The notes beneath the pieces are model-generated. The model was not told the DNA's origin, did not search any database, and saw only the letters and a program-made list of their open reading frames with translations. The translations under genes and the position numbers were made by a program. 53,468 bases of DNA from Mycolicibacterium arenosum (lineage in GTDB: Bacteria > Actinomycetota > Actinomycetes > Mycobacteriales > Mycobacteriaceae). Where the stretch lies: positions 1-53,468 of the forward strand of contig NZ_JANDBD010000021.1 of NCBI RefSeq assembly GCF_024320865.1. The letters run 5' to 3'. Of the stretch, positions 33,865-42,262 are shown piece after piece. Position 1 is the stretch's first letter, and each line of letters opens with the position of its first letter.

Positions 33865-35277
33865 TCACGTCCGCTTCACCAGGTACGGGGACACGGTGCT
33901 GCGGTGCTCGTCGAGGTCGAGGGCGCGGCCCAGCGTGGGAAAGGCGCGCTGCGGGCAGTTGTCGCGCTCGCACACCCGGCAGCCGGCGCCGATGGGCGTC
34001 GCGACCTCACTCGACAGGTCGAGGCCCTCCGAGTAGACGAGGCGGTGGGCGTGCCGCAGCTCGCAGCCGAGCCCGATCGCGAACGTCTTACCGGGCTGGC
34101 CGTAACGCGATGCCCGTCGCTCGACGGTGCGCGCCACCCACATGTACAGCCGACCGTCGGGCATCTGCGCGACCTGCACCAGGATCTTGCCGGGGTTGGC
34201 GAACGTCTCGTAGACGTTCCACAGCGGGCACGTGCCACCCGCCGACGAGAAGTGGAAACCCGTGGCGGACTGGCGTTTCGACATGTTGCCCGCGCGGTCG
34301 ACGCGGACGAAGGACAGCGGCACGCCGCGCATCGACGGCCGCTGCAGCGTCGACAGCCGGTGGGCGATCGTCTCGTAGCTCACCGCGTAGAACGCCGACA
34401 GCCGCTCGACGTCGTAGCGGAAGTTCTCGGCGACGTCGTGGAACTGCCGGTACGGCAACACCGTCGCGGCGGCGAAGTAGTTGGCCAGGCCGAGCCGGGC
34501 CAGCGTGCGCGACTCGTCGCTGGTGAAGTTGCCCTCGTCGACCAGACCGTCGATCAGCGCCCCGTGCTCCAGATAGGCCAACTCCGCGGCGAGCTTGAAC
34601 GCGTACTGCCCCGACGGCAGGTGCCCACCGATCTCGAGGGTCCGCGTCTCGGTGTCGTAGCGGTGAAGAACGTTGGCGCCCAGATCGATTCGCTTGATAC
34701 GCACGTTGTGTACGGCCGTCAGCCGGTCGGACAGGTCGCGCACCAGATCGGCGCGGTGCATGCGCATCCGGACGGTGAGCTCCTCGGCGGCGGTGTCCAG
34801 TTCGTGGAGGTAGTTCTGCCGCTCGTAGAAGTAGTCGCGGACCTCCTCGTGCGGCATCGTGATCGCACCCGTTCCGCTGCCGTCCGAGAAGCGGTCCTCG
34901 GTGGCGGCGGCGAGCTGCGTCGTCGTCAGTCGGTAGCGCCGGTGCAGGTTGACCAGTGCGCGCGCCAGCGCCGGGTGCGCGCTCACGACGTCGGCCAACT
35001 CCGTCTGGTCCACCTCGACGCCGAGATCGTGGTCGAGCGTCACCTCACGCAACTCGGCGAGCAACCGGGTGTCGTCCTGCGAGGCGAAGAACGTCGCGTC
35101 GACCCCGAACACCTCGGTGATCCGGAGCAGCACCGCGACGGTCAGCGGCCGCACGTCGTGCTCGATCTGGTTGAGGTAACTGGGCGAGATCTCGAGCATC
35201 TGGGCGAGCGCCGCCTGGCTGAAACCGCGTTCACTGCGAAGCTGGCGAACCCGCGATCCGACGAACGTTTTTGCCAT
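33865..35277 (-). CDS. ramB: Transcriptional regulator RamB
   Basis: A 470-residue regulator of acetate and glyoxylate metabolism. An XRE helix-turn-helix covers about 8-62 (LRSERGFSQAALAQMLEISPSYLNQIE). A ScfR/IrrE-like middle region follows (EHGALIDGLVDEGNFTSDESRTLARLGLANYFAAA). The C-terminal domain carries CRVCERDNCPQRAFP. It matches Rv0465c in size and order; RamB represses icl and its own gene in M. tuberculosis and controls the glyoxylate cycle in Corynebacterium. TATCCT ends seven bases before ATG 35277, so the start may be leaderless. Its target icl lies about 1.2 kb away. Confidence 0.95.
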   Translation of the reverse strand: MAKTFVGSRVRQLRSERGFSQAALAQMLEISPSYLNQIEHDVRPLTVAVLLRITEVFGVDATFFASQDDTRLLAELREVTLDHDLGVEVDQTELADVVSAHPALARALVNLHRRYRLTTTQLAAATEDRFSDGSGTGAITMPHEEVRDYFYERQNYLHELDTAAEELTVRMRMHRADLVRDLSDRLTAVHNVRIKRIDLGANVLHRYDTETRTLEIGGHLPSGQYAFKLAAELAYLEHGALIDGLVDEGNFTSDESRTLARLGLANYFAAATVLPYRQFHDVAENFRYDVERLSAFYAVSYETIAHRLSTLQRPSMRGVPLSFVRVDRAGNMSKRQSATGFHFSSAGGTCPLWNVYETFANPGKILVQVAQMPDGRLYMWVARTVERRASRYGQPGKTFAIGLGCELRHAHRLVYSEGLDLSSEVATPIGAGCRVCERDNCPQRAFPTLGRALDLDEHRSTVSPYLVKRT

Positions 35278-35319
35278 GTCAACCAGGATAACGACGGTGT
35301 GAAGGATCGCTTAGCAGTC

Positions 35320-35347
35320 TTGGCAGATCGGGGTGCTGTGGCAATAT
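35320..35347 (+). promoter_or_regulatory. Promoter of the Rv0466-like thioesterase gene
   Basis: TTGGCA at 35320-35325, a 16-base spacer, then CAATAT at 35342-35347. GTG follows seven bases later and no ribosome site is present, fitting a leaderless transcript. It lies in the 77-base gap shared with the divergent ramB promoter, so RamB could act here. Confidence 0.45.
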
Positions 35348-35354
35348 CCAGCAG

Positions 35355-36173
35355 GTGAGTACCCAGGGTGGACCCGGAACCGGCCTCGCCAAGCAGATGA
35401 TGCCCGTCCCCGACCCGCACCCCGACGTCTTCGACACGCAGTGGCCGCTGCGCGTGGCCGACGTCGACCGCGAGGGCAGGCTGAAGTTCGACGCCGCCAC
35501 CCGCCACATCCAGGACGTCGGCTCCGACCAACTGCGTGAGATGGGCTTCGAGGAGACCCATCCGCTGTGGATCGTCCGGCGCACGATGATCGACCTGATC
35601 GCGCCCATCGAGTTCAAGGACATGCTGCGGCTGCGCCGCTGGTGTTCGGGCACGTCGAACCGCTGGTGCGAGATGCGCGTCCGGATAGACGGCCGCAAGG
35701 GCGGCCGGATCGAATCCGAGGCGTTCTGGATCAACATCAACCGGGAGACGCAGGGGCCCGCCCGCATCTCCGACGACTTCCTCTCCGGTCTGCGAAGGAC
35801 GACCGACGTCGACCGGTTGCGGTGGAAGGCGTATCTGAAAGCGGGCGGTCGTGACGACGCCGACGAGATCCGCGCCTACCCGGTGCGGGTCAGCGATATC
35901 GACATCTTCGACCACATGAACAACTCGGTGTACTGGAGCGTCGTCGAGGACTTCCTCGGCACGCAGCCGGACCTGTTGAAGGCGCCGTTGCGCGTCACCA
36001 TCGAGCACGACCTGCCCGTCGCGCTGGGGGACTCGCTGGAGATCATCCGGCACACCCATCCGGCCGGGTCGACGGACAGGTTCGGCGAGGAGCTCGCCGA
36101 CCGGACTGTTACAACGCTCACATACTCCGTCGGCGACGAGACGAAAGCCGTCGCGAGCATCTTCCCGCTCTGA
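35355..36173 (+). CDS. Acyl-ACP thioesterase-like protein (Rv0466 orthologue)
   Basis: A 272-residue protein with two hot-dog domains like plant FatA acyl-ACP thioesterases. Segments are DREGRLKFDAATRHIQDVGSDQLREMGF, HPLWIVRRTMIDLIAPIEF, and in the second half RVSDIDIFDHMNNSVYWSVVEDFL, with the D-x-x-x-H-x-N-N pattern of such enzymes. It is expected to hydrolyse acyl-ACP or acyl-CoA. GTG 35355 is used; a later ATG at 35397 is possible but would lose conserved-looking residues. It sits between ramB and icl as in M. tuberculosis. Confidence 0.88.
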   Translation: MSTQGGPGTGLAKQMMPVPDPHPDVFDTQWPLRVADVDREGRLKFDAATRHIQDVGSDQLREMGFEETHPLWIVRRTMIDLIAPIEFKDMLRLRRWCSGTSNRWCEMRVRIDGRKGGRIESEAFWININRETQGPARISDDFLSGLRRTTDVDRLRWKAYLKAGGRDDADEIRAYPVRVSDIDIFDHMNNSVYWSVVEDFLGTQPDLLKAPLRVTIEHDLPVALGDSLEIIRHTHPAGSTDRFGEELADRTVTTLTYSVGDETKAVASIFPL

Positions 36174-36187
36174 ACCGGTACACCTAA

Positions 36188-36203
36188 CAGTACGACCGTA
36201 CTG
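36188..36203. promoter_or_regulatory. Perfect palindrome upstream of icl
   Basis: CAGTACG-AC-CGTACTG, a 7-2-7 inverted repeat, about 230 bases before the icl start. It is a candidate regulator site. Position between the thioesterase gene and icl and the symmetry are the only support. Confidence 0.45.
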
Positions 36204-36236
36204 ACCTGCGACTTTCGCTTACTGGACGGTAACTTC

Positions 36237-36248
36237 TGAACCGGTTCA
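36237..36248. promoter_or_regulatory. Second palindrome upstream of icl
   Basis: TGAACCGGTTCA, a 12-base perfect palindrome about 180 bases before icl. Ten of its twelve bases recur at 36171-36180. Its AAC-NN-GTT core equals that of the KstR site, but the outer T and A of that consensus are absent. Confidence 0.4.
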
Positions 36249-36429
36249 GCTATCGACCACCTTCGCAATCTTCACAAGATGCTTGTACTGGTTGGCAAAA
36301 CATGGCAGCTGAAACGGGTGGACCTGCATGTATGCGCTATGTCAAGCTCGATTTAGCACAGCAGTGAAGCTGCGGCGGCGTTAGCAAGAGCAGCCTGCAA
36401 CGACCGTCCGAAAAAGTGAAGGAGTCACG

Positions 36430-37716
36430 ATGTCCACCGTTGGCACGCCGAAGAGCCCCGAGCAGATCCAGCACGACTGGGACCACAACCCCCGCTGGAA
36501 GGGCATCACCCGTACCTACACCCCGGCCGACGTCGTCGCGCTGCAGGGTCACGTCGTCGAGGAGAACACCCTCGCCCGCCGCGGTGCCGAGGTGCTGTGG
36601 GACCAGCTCCACGACATGGACTTCGTCAACGCCCTCGGCGCGCTGACCGGTAACCAGGCCGTCCAGCAGGTCCGCGCCGGCCTCAAGGCCATTTACCTGT
36701 CGGGTTGGCAGGTCGCCGGCGACGCGAACCTCTCCGGCCACACCTACCCCGACCAGAGCCTCTACCCGGCCAACTCGGTGCCGCAGGTCGTCCGCCGCAT
36801 CAACAACGCGCTGCTGCGCGCCGACCAGATCGCCAAGGTCGAGGGCGACACCTCGGTCGAGAACTGGCTCGCCCCGATCGTCGCCGACGGCGAGGCCGGC
36901 TTCGGTGGCGCGCTGAACGTCTACGAACTGCAGAAGGCGATGATCGCCGCCGGTGTCGCGGGCTCGCACTGGGAGGACCAGCTGGCGTCGGAGAAGAAGT
37001 GCGGCCACCTCGGTGGCAAGGTGCTGATCCCGACCCAGCAGCACATCCGCACCCTGACGTCGGCCCGCCTGGCCGCCGACGTCGCCGACGTGCCCACCCT
37101 GGTCATCGCGCGCACCGACGCCGAGGCCGCCACGCTGATCACCTCCGATGTGGACGAGCGCGACCGCCCGTTCATCACCGGTGAGCGCACCAACGAGGGC
37201 TTCTACCGGGTGCAGAACGGCCTCGAGCCGTGCATCGCCCGCGCCAAGGCCTACGCGCCGTACGCGGACCTGATCTGGATGGAGACCGGCACCCCGGACC
37301 TCGAGCTCGCCAAGAAGTTCGCCGAGGGCGTCAAGAGCGAGTTCCCGGACCAGATGCTGTCCTACAACTGCTCGCCGTCGTTCAACTGGAAGCAGCACCT
37401 GGACGACTCGACGATCGCGAAGTTCCAGAAGGAGCTCGGCGCGATGGGCTTCAAGTTCCAGTTCATCACGCTGGCCGGCTTCCACGCCCTGAACTACTCG
37501 ATGTTCGATCTGGCCCACGGCTACGCCCGCAACCAGATGAGCGCCTACGTCGAGCTGCAGGAGCGCGAGTTCGCCGCCGAGGAGCGTGGTTACACCGCGA
37601 CGAAGCACCAGCGCGAGGTCGGCGCCGGCTACTTCGACCGGATCGCCACCACGGTCGACCCGACCTCGTCGACCACCGCGCTCGCGGGCTCGACCGAAGA
37701 GGGCCAGTTCCACTAA
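36430..37716 (+). CDS. icl: Isocitrate lyase
   Basis: A 428-residue isocitrate lyase, the same length as Icl1 (Rv0467) of M. tuberculosis. It splits isocitrate to succinate and glyoxylate in the glyoxylate shunt and also serves the methylcitrate cycle. The catalytic loop is KKCGHLG with C191; D153 fits the magnesium ligand. An AAGGAG site precedes ATG 36430. The 256-base upstream region holds two palindromes. Repression by RamB is expected. A hairpin terminator follows. Confidence 0.97.
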   Translation: MSTVGTPKSPEQIQHDWDHNPRWKGITRTYTPADVVALQGHVVEENTLARRGAEVLWDQLHDMDFVNALGALTGNQAVQQVRAGLKAIYLSGWQVAGDANLSGHTYPDQSLYPANSVPQVVRRINNALLRADQIAKVEGDTSVENWLAPIVADGEAGFGGALNVYELQKAMIAAGVAGSHWEDQLASEKKCGHLGGKVLIPTQQHIRTLTSARLAADVADVPTLVIARTDAEAATLITSDVDERDRPFITGERTNEGFYRVQNGLEPCIARAKAYAPYADLIWMETGTPDLELAKKFAEGVKSEFPDQMLSYNCSPSFNWKQHLDDSTIAKFQKELGAMGFKFQFITLAGFHALNYSMFDLAHGYARNQMSAYVELQEREFAAEERGYTATKHQREVGAGYFDRIATTVDPTSSTTALAGSTEEGQFH

Positions 37717-37727
37717 GGGTTGATAGC

Positions 37728-37764
37728 GTCAGGCCCCGTCCGTGTCATGCGGGCGGGGCCTGAC
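37728..37764 (+). terminator. Hairpin between icl and fadB2
   Basis: A 14-bp GC-rich stem (37728-37741 with 37751-37764, one G-T pair) and nine-base loop, 11 bases past the icl stop. No T-run follows, common for mycobacterial terminators. Confidence 0.7.
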
Positions 37765-37781
37765 TGCTGTGAGGAGTACTT

Positions 37782-38636
37782 GTGACTATCGAACGAGTGG
37801 GCGTCGTCGGCGCCGGACAGATGGGCGGCGGTATCGCGGAGGTGTGCGCCAAGGCGGGCGCCGACGTGCTGGTGTTCGAGCCCACGCAGGAGCTGATCGA
37901 CGCGGGGAAGGCGCGCATCACGGCGTCGCTCGAGCGGGCGAAGGCGAAGGGCAAGCTCGCGGCCGACGACTTCGAGGTGGCCGTCGGGAACCTGCGCTAC
38001 ACCACGAACCTCGCCGACCTGGCCGACCGTCAGCTCACCATCGAGGCGATCATCGAGGACGAGGCCGTGAAGGCCAAGGTCTTCGCGCAGCTCGATGAGA
38101 TCGTCACCGATCCCGACGCCGTGCTCGCGTCCAACACCTCCAGCATCCCGATCATGAAAATCGCTGCGGCGACCAAGAATCCGGGCCGAGTACTGGGGCT
38201 GCACTTCTTCAATCCGGTGCCGGTGCTGCCGCTCGTCGAACTCGTCAGCACGCTCGTCACCACCGACGAGGCGGCCGCCCGCGTCGAGCAGTTCGCGGGG
38301 GAGACGCTCGGCAAGCAGGTGGTGCGCTGCAAGGACCAGTCCGGCTTCGTCGTCAACGCGCTGCTGGTGCCGTATCTGCTGTCGGCGGTCCGCATGGTCG
38401 AATCCGGCGTGGCGACCGTCGAGGACGTCGACCGCGCGATCGTCGCCGGGCTGTCGCATCCGATGGGCCCGCTGCGGTTGTCGGATCTGATCGGGCTGGA
38501 CACCATGAAGCTCATCGCCGACGCGATGTACGACGAGCTCAAGGACGCCCACTACGCCGCGCCGCCGCTGCTGCAGCGCATGGTCGAGGCGGGTCAGCTG
38601 GGCAAGAAGTCGGGTAAGGGCTTCTACACCTACTGA
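37782..38636 (+). CDS. fadB2: 3-hydroxybutyryl-CoA dehydrogenase
   Basis: A 284-residue NAD-dependent 3-hydroxyacyl-CoA dehydrogenase. The nucleotide motif is GVVGAGQMGGGIAEVCA (7-23). SNTSSIPI and LHFFNPVPVLPLVELV, with the catalytic histidine in GLHFFNP, and the C-terminal QLGKKSGKGFYTY are typical. It matches Rv0468 in size and position after icl. It acts in beta-oxidation or butyrate metabolism. GTG 37782 has a GAGGAG site; the icl terminator separates it from icl, so it probably has its own promoter. Confidence 0.93.
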   Translation: MTIERVGVVGAGQMGGGIAEVCAKAGADVLVFEPTQELIDAGKARITASLERAKAKGKLAADDFEVAVGNLRYTTNLADLADRQLTIEAIIEDEAVKAKVFAQLDEIVTDPDAVLASNTSSIPIMKIAAATKNPGRVLGLHFFNPVPVLPLVELVSTLVTTDEAAARVEQFAGETLGKQVVRCKDQSGFVVNALLVPYLLSAVRMVESGVATVEDVDRAIVAGLSHPMGPLRLSDLIGLDTMKLIADAMYDELKDAHYAAPPLLQRMVEAGQLGKKSGKGFYTY

Positions 38637-38662
38637 CGCCGAGCGCGCGCACTCGGCACAGA

Positions 38663-39532
38663 TCAGGCCTGCGCCAGCCGGACCTTCTCCGCTTCGACGT
38701 CGAAATCGGCTGGTGGCCAGGCTAAGTCGAGTCCCTTCAACGCTTCGATCAGCAGCTCGAGAATCGCCAGGCGCGAGTACCACTTGCGATCACACGGGAT
38801 GACGTGCCACGGCGCGTAGTCGGTCGACGTGCGCTCCAGCATCGCCTGATAGGCCTCCTGATACTTGGGCCACAGCAACCGCTCGTCGATGTCGGCCGGG
38901 TTGTACTTCCAGTACTTGTCCGGCCTGTCGAGTCGCTCGGACAGGCGCTTCTTCTGCTCGTCGAGTGACACGAACATCGCGACCTTGACGATCGTGGTGC
39001 CGTCGTCGACGAGTCGTTTCTCGAAATCGTTGATGAGTTCGTATCGCCCGCCCCAGACGTCCGGCGGCACCAGGTCGTGCACGCGGACGATCAGCACGTC
39101 CTCGTAGTGCGAGCGGTCGAACACGCCGATGTGGCCGGCGGCGGGCAGCTTCTTCTCGATGCGCCACAGGAAGTCGTGCGCCAACTCCTCCTCGGTCGGC
39201 TTTCCGAAGCTGGCGTACTGGATGCCCTGCGGATTGGCCGATCCGACAACGTGTTTGACGATGCCGCCCTTGCCCGCGGTGTCCATGCCCTGTAGCACCA
39301 GCAGGATCCTGCGGTGGTCACCAGCGCGGCTGCTGGCGTACAGCATCTCCTGCAACTCCGCGTACCGCGCGTTGCGTTCCTCCTGAAGCGCCGGCGCGTC
39401 GCTCTTGGAGCCCCTGAACCCCGGAGTGGCGTTGGTGTCGATCGCGGCGACGGAGTCGCCTGGCTTGAACTCGAGGTGGATGTGCGGCTCGTGAGTCCAC
39501 AACTCGGGGAGGTCGGAGGAGGAGTCAGTCAC
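38663..39532 (-). CDS. PPK2-family polyphosphate:nucleotide phosphotransferase
   Basis: A 289-residue P-loop kinase of the PPK2 family, which moves phosphate between polyphosphate and nucleotides. Walker A is GMDTAGKGG (82-90), Walker B is GVFDRSHYED (136-145), and the lid arginines lie in KKRLSERLDRPDKYWKY. It resembles the TIGR03709 group. GTG 39532 overlaps the upstream TetR gene by 8 bases, so the two are coupled. It is convergent with fadB2, 26 bases away. In M. tuberculosis this spot holds umaA and pcaA, which are missing here. Confidence 0.88.
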   Translation of the reverse strand: MTDSSSDLPELWTHEPHIHLEFKPGDSVAAIDTNATPGFRGSKSDAPALQEERNARYAELQEMLYASSRAGDHRRILLVLQGMDTAGKGGIVKHVVGSANPQGIQYASFGKPTEEELAHDFLWRIEKKLPAAGHIGVFDRSHYEDVLIVRVHDLVPPDVWGGRYELINDFEKRLVDDGTTIVKVAMFVSLDEQKKRLSERLDRPDKYWKYNPADIDERLLWPKYQEAYQAMLERTSTDYAPWHVIPCDRKWYSRLAILELLIEALKGLDLAWPPADFDVEAEKVRLAQA

Positions 39533-40241
39533 GCGCTAAGTCAAGCAGCTGCGGCGGGAGCACAGGAGACGGATGCGCCATCGAGTTGAACTTCTCCAGC
39601 GATCCGCCGACCTCGACGATTCCGCACAGCGCATTCCACGACAGCATCGTCAGGTAGTCGATGAGCTCGTCGGACGTCATGCGCGGATTGGACATCCACG
39701 AGTGCGTTGCGAGCTGGACGCCGCCGACGGTGTGGAACGCCCACGGCGCGGCGCCGCTGGTGTCCATGCCGAACTCCGCCATCCGCCTGCGCAGCATCAC
39801 CGCGAGCATGCGCGCGATGATCTGCTCGGAATCCGCGACGGCTTTGCTCTTGCTCGCCGAGCTGTTCGCCATGACGAACGGGTAGATCTCCGGTTCGGCG
39901 GCGACGGTGTCGACGTACACGCGGATGATCTCGCGGGTGAGCGCGAACCCGTCGAGATTGGCCTTCAACGCGGAGGCCATGTTAGGGATCAGCGTGGTCT
40001 GCGCGAAGCGCATCATGACGGCGGTCGTGAGGTCGTTCTTGTCGACGAAGTATCTGTACAGCACGGTCTTCGAGACACCAATCTCGGCGGCGATCTCGTC
40101 CATGCTGACGTTGCTGCCGCGGCTGCGGATGGCGTCGAGTGTGCCGTCGACCAGTTCGTTGCGCCGGTCGACTTTGTGCTGGTGCCAGCGTCGCTTGCGT
40201 CCATCCGTCTTGACGGGTTTAGCCGGAGTCTGTGATGCCAC
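39525..40241 (-). CDS. madR: TetR-family regulator, MadR orthologue (Rv0472c)
   Basis: A 238-residue TetR regulator with a basic N-terminal extension (KPVKTDGRKRRWHQHKVDRR). The helix-turn-helix is VDGTLDAIRSRGSNVSMDEIAAEIGVSKTVLYRYFVDKNDL. In M. tuberculosis this protein (MadR, from memory) represses the mycolate desaturase genes desA1/desA2 and responds to acyl-CoA. The symbol rests on gene order and family only. GTG 40241 lies 42 bases from a perfect 18-base palindrome, a likely autoregulatory site. The PPK2 gene overlaps its end. Confidence 0.85.
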   Translation of the reverse strand: MASQTPAKPVKTDGRKRRWHQHKVDRRNELVDGTLDAIRSRGSNVSMDEIAAEIGVSKTVLYRYFVDKNDLTTAVMMRFAQTTLIPNMASALKANLDGFALTREIIRVYVDTVAAEPEIYPFVMANSSASKSKAVADSEQIIARMLAVMLRRRMAEFGMDTSGAAPWAFHTVGGVQLATHSWMSNPRMTSDELIDYLTMLSWNALCGIVEVGGSLEKFNSMAHPSPVLPPQLLDLARD

Positions 40242-40282
40242 TTCTGTGCTGTTCTCTCCCCTGGGTGGCTTTCATGATAGCC

Positions 40283-40300
40283 GCGGTTACATGTAACCGC
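40283..40300. promoter_or_regulatory. Palindromic operator between madR and the DUF445 gene
   Basis: GCGGTTACATGTAACCGC is a perfect 18-base palindrome, centred in the 97-base gap between the divergent madR and DUF445 starts. It has the size and symmetry of a TetR operator. MadR is the natural candidate to bind it and could then control both genes. Confidence 0.65.
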
Positions 40301-40338
40301 TGTCACGGTTGGGTGGCTTCAGCGCGCGATGGGGGAAC

Positions 40339-41661
40339 ATGTACGACGTGACCCACCGAACGGCCGACGGCACGCGCCGAGGCTTCGCTGAATCGTTCGC
40401 GGGAGCGGACTCCGCAGCCGACGCCGAGCGGGCGCGTGCGCTGCGCCGGATGAAGCTCGTCGCGCTGAGCTTTTTGCTCGGCGCCACCGTGATCTTCCTG
40501 CTGTGCTCGTGGGCCCAGCGCAACGACGACGCGGCCGCCTGGGTCGGCTACGTGCGGGCAGCGGCCGAAGCAGGCATGGTCGGCGCGCTCGCCGACTGGT
40601 TCGCGGTGACGGCGCTGTTCAAGCACCCGCTGGGCATCCCCATTCCGCACACCGCGATCATCAAGCGCAAGAAGGACCAGCTCGGCGAGGGTCTCGGTGA
40701 TTTCGTCCGGGAGAACTTCATGTCGCCCGAGGTGATCGGCACCAAGGTGCGCGATGCGGACGTCGCCGCCCGGACGGGCAAGTGGCTCGCGGATCAGCGC
40801 AACGCCGAGCGGGTCGCCGGTGAGGTGTCCACGGTGCTGCGCGTGCTGGTCGAGATGCTGCGCGACGAGGACGTCCAGCAGGTGCTCGACCGGATGATCG
40901 TCAAGCGCGTCGCCCAACCGCAGTGGGGCCCGCCGATCGGCCGGGTGCTGAACTCGCTGCTGGAGGAGGGCCGCCAGGAGGCGCTGCTGCAGTTGCTCGC
41001 CGACCGGGCGTTCCAGTGGTCCCTCAACGCGGGCGAGACGATCGAGCGGGTCATCGAGCGCGACTCCCCGACGTGGTCGCCGCGCTGGGTCGACAGCCTC
41101 ATCGGCGACCGCATCCACCGCGAGCTCATGGACTTCACCGATAAGGTGCGCCGCAACCCCGACCACGAACTGCGCCGCTCGGCGACCAAGTTCCTGTTCG
41201 AGTTCGCCAACGACCTGCAGCACGACGACGCCACGGTCGAGCGCGCGGAGCGGGTCAAGGAGCAGATCCTGGCGCGTGACGAGATCACCCGCGCCGCGGA
41301 GACCGCGTGGACGACGGCCAAGCGCATCATCCTGGAATCCGTCGAGGATCCGTCGTCGACGCTGCGGGCCCGGATCGAAGACTCCGTCGTGCACATCGGG
41401 GAGTCGCTACGCGACGACTCGGAACTGCGCGACAAGGTCGACAACTGGATCGTCCGGGCCGCTCAGCACCTGGTCAGCCAGTATGGGACGGAGATCACAG
41501 CGATCATCACGGAGACCATCGAGCGGTGGGACGCCGAGGAGGCGAGTCGGCGCATCGAACTTCACGTGGGTCGTGACCTGCAGTTCATCCGCATCAACGG
41601 CACCGTGGTGGGCTCGCTGGCGGGCTTGGTGATCTACTCCGTAGCCCAACTAATGTTCTGA
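40339..41661 (+). CDS. DUF445 membrane-anchored protein (Rv0473 orthologue)
   Basis: A 440-residue protein of the DUF445 (YjiN-like) family. There is one N-terminal membrane helix (LVALSFLLGATVIFLLCSW), the AAAEAGMVGALADWFAVTALFKHPLGIPIPHTAIIKRKKDQLG family signature, a long alpha-helical middle with tandem regulator-like helices, and a second hydrophobic segment at the very end (VVGSLAGLVIYSVAQLMF). ATG 40339 has GGGGG just upstream; an in-frame TTG at 40309 was not used. Function unknown. It is divergent from madR and lies over the same operator. Confidence 0.88.
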   Translation: MYDVTHRTADGTRRGFAESFAGADSAADAERARALRRMKLVALSFLLGATVIFLLCSWAQRNDDAAAWVGYVRAAAEAGMVGALADWFAVTALFKHPLGIPIPHTAIIKRKKDQLGEGLGDFVRENFMSPEVIGTKVRDADVAARTGKWLADQRNAERVAGEVSTVLRVLVEMLRDEDVQQVLDRMIVKRVAQPQWGPPIGRVLNSLLEEGRQEALLQLLADRAFQWSLNAGETIERVIERDSPTWSPRWVDSLIGDRIHRELMDFTDKVRRNPDHELRRSATKFLFEFANDLQHDDATVERAERVKEQILARDEITRAAETAWTTAKRIILESVEDPSSTLRARIEDSVVHIGESLRDDSELRDKVDNWIVRAAQHLVSQYGTEITAIITETIERWDAEEASRRIELHVGRDLQFIRINGTVVGSLAGLVIYSVAQLMF

Positions 41662-41754
41662 CCTGCGCTAGCAGGCGCTTGCAATTGTTAGCACCCGGTC
41701 GTACGGTGGTGTACGTAAGCACACCGATTACCGACGACGAAGGGGGCAGACGCG

Positions 41755-42201
41755 ATGTCTCAGGACGAGAACCTCGCAGCTGTCGTCAGCAACGCGGCGC
41801 AGGACATCGGGAGCTTCATCCGAGCCAAGCGCGAAGCCGCGCAGGTCTCGGTGCGTCAACTGGCTCAACAGGCCGGCGTCAGCAACCCCTACCTCAGCCA
41901 GATCGAGCGGGGCCTGCGTAAGCCGTCCGCCGACGTGTTGAGCCAGATCGCGAAGGCGCTGAGGCTGTCCGCCGAGGTGCTCTACGTCCAGGCGGGCATG
42001 CTCGAACCCAGCGAGCCCAGTGAGGTTCGGGACGCCATCGTCGGCGACATCGCGATCACCGAGCGTCAGAAGCAGGTACTGCTCGACATCTACCTGTCCT
42101 TTGTCGAGCAGAACGCCGCGCTGACGCCGGGCACCGAGGCCATCGAGGCCGGAGTGCTCGACGTCGAAGTAGCGACTGATGAGGGGACTGCCTCTGACTG
42201 A
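41755..42201 (+). CDS. XRE-family regulator (Rv0474 orthologue)
   Basis: A 148-residue protein with an N-terminal XRE helix-turn-helix at about 18-75: FIRAKREAAQVSVRQLAQQAGVSNPYLSQIERGLRKPS. The C-terminal part (TERQKQVLLDIYLSFVEQN) is helical and unassigned. It precedes hbhA with 61 bases between, as Rv0474 does in M. tuberculosis, and may regulate it. ATG 41755 has a GGGGG site. A small inverted repeat, GGTGT-N8-ACACC at 41708-41725, lies in its promoter. Confidence 0.9.
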   Translation: MSQDENLAAVVSNAAQDIGSFIRAKREAAQVSVRQLAQQAGVSNPYLSQIERGLRKPSADVLSQIAKALRLSAEVLYVQAGMLEPSEPSEVRDAIVGDIAITERQKQVLLDIYLSFVEQNAALTPGTEAIEAGVLDVEVATDEGTASD

Positions 42202-42262
42202 CGACTGTTGTTCCCCGCATTGATCACCAAACACCTGAATCACCCGTAGGAGAGGAATCACC

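Noticed and set aside
36237..36248. Calling the palindrome a KstR operator outright
   Set aside because: The AAC-NN-GTT core fits, but the outer T and A of the KstR consensus are absent, so it is left as a candidate only.
41708..41725. GGTGT-N8-ACACC as an operator for the XRE regulator
   Set aside because: Only five-base arms with a long spacer; too weak to list as a site.
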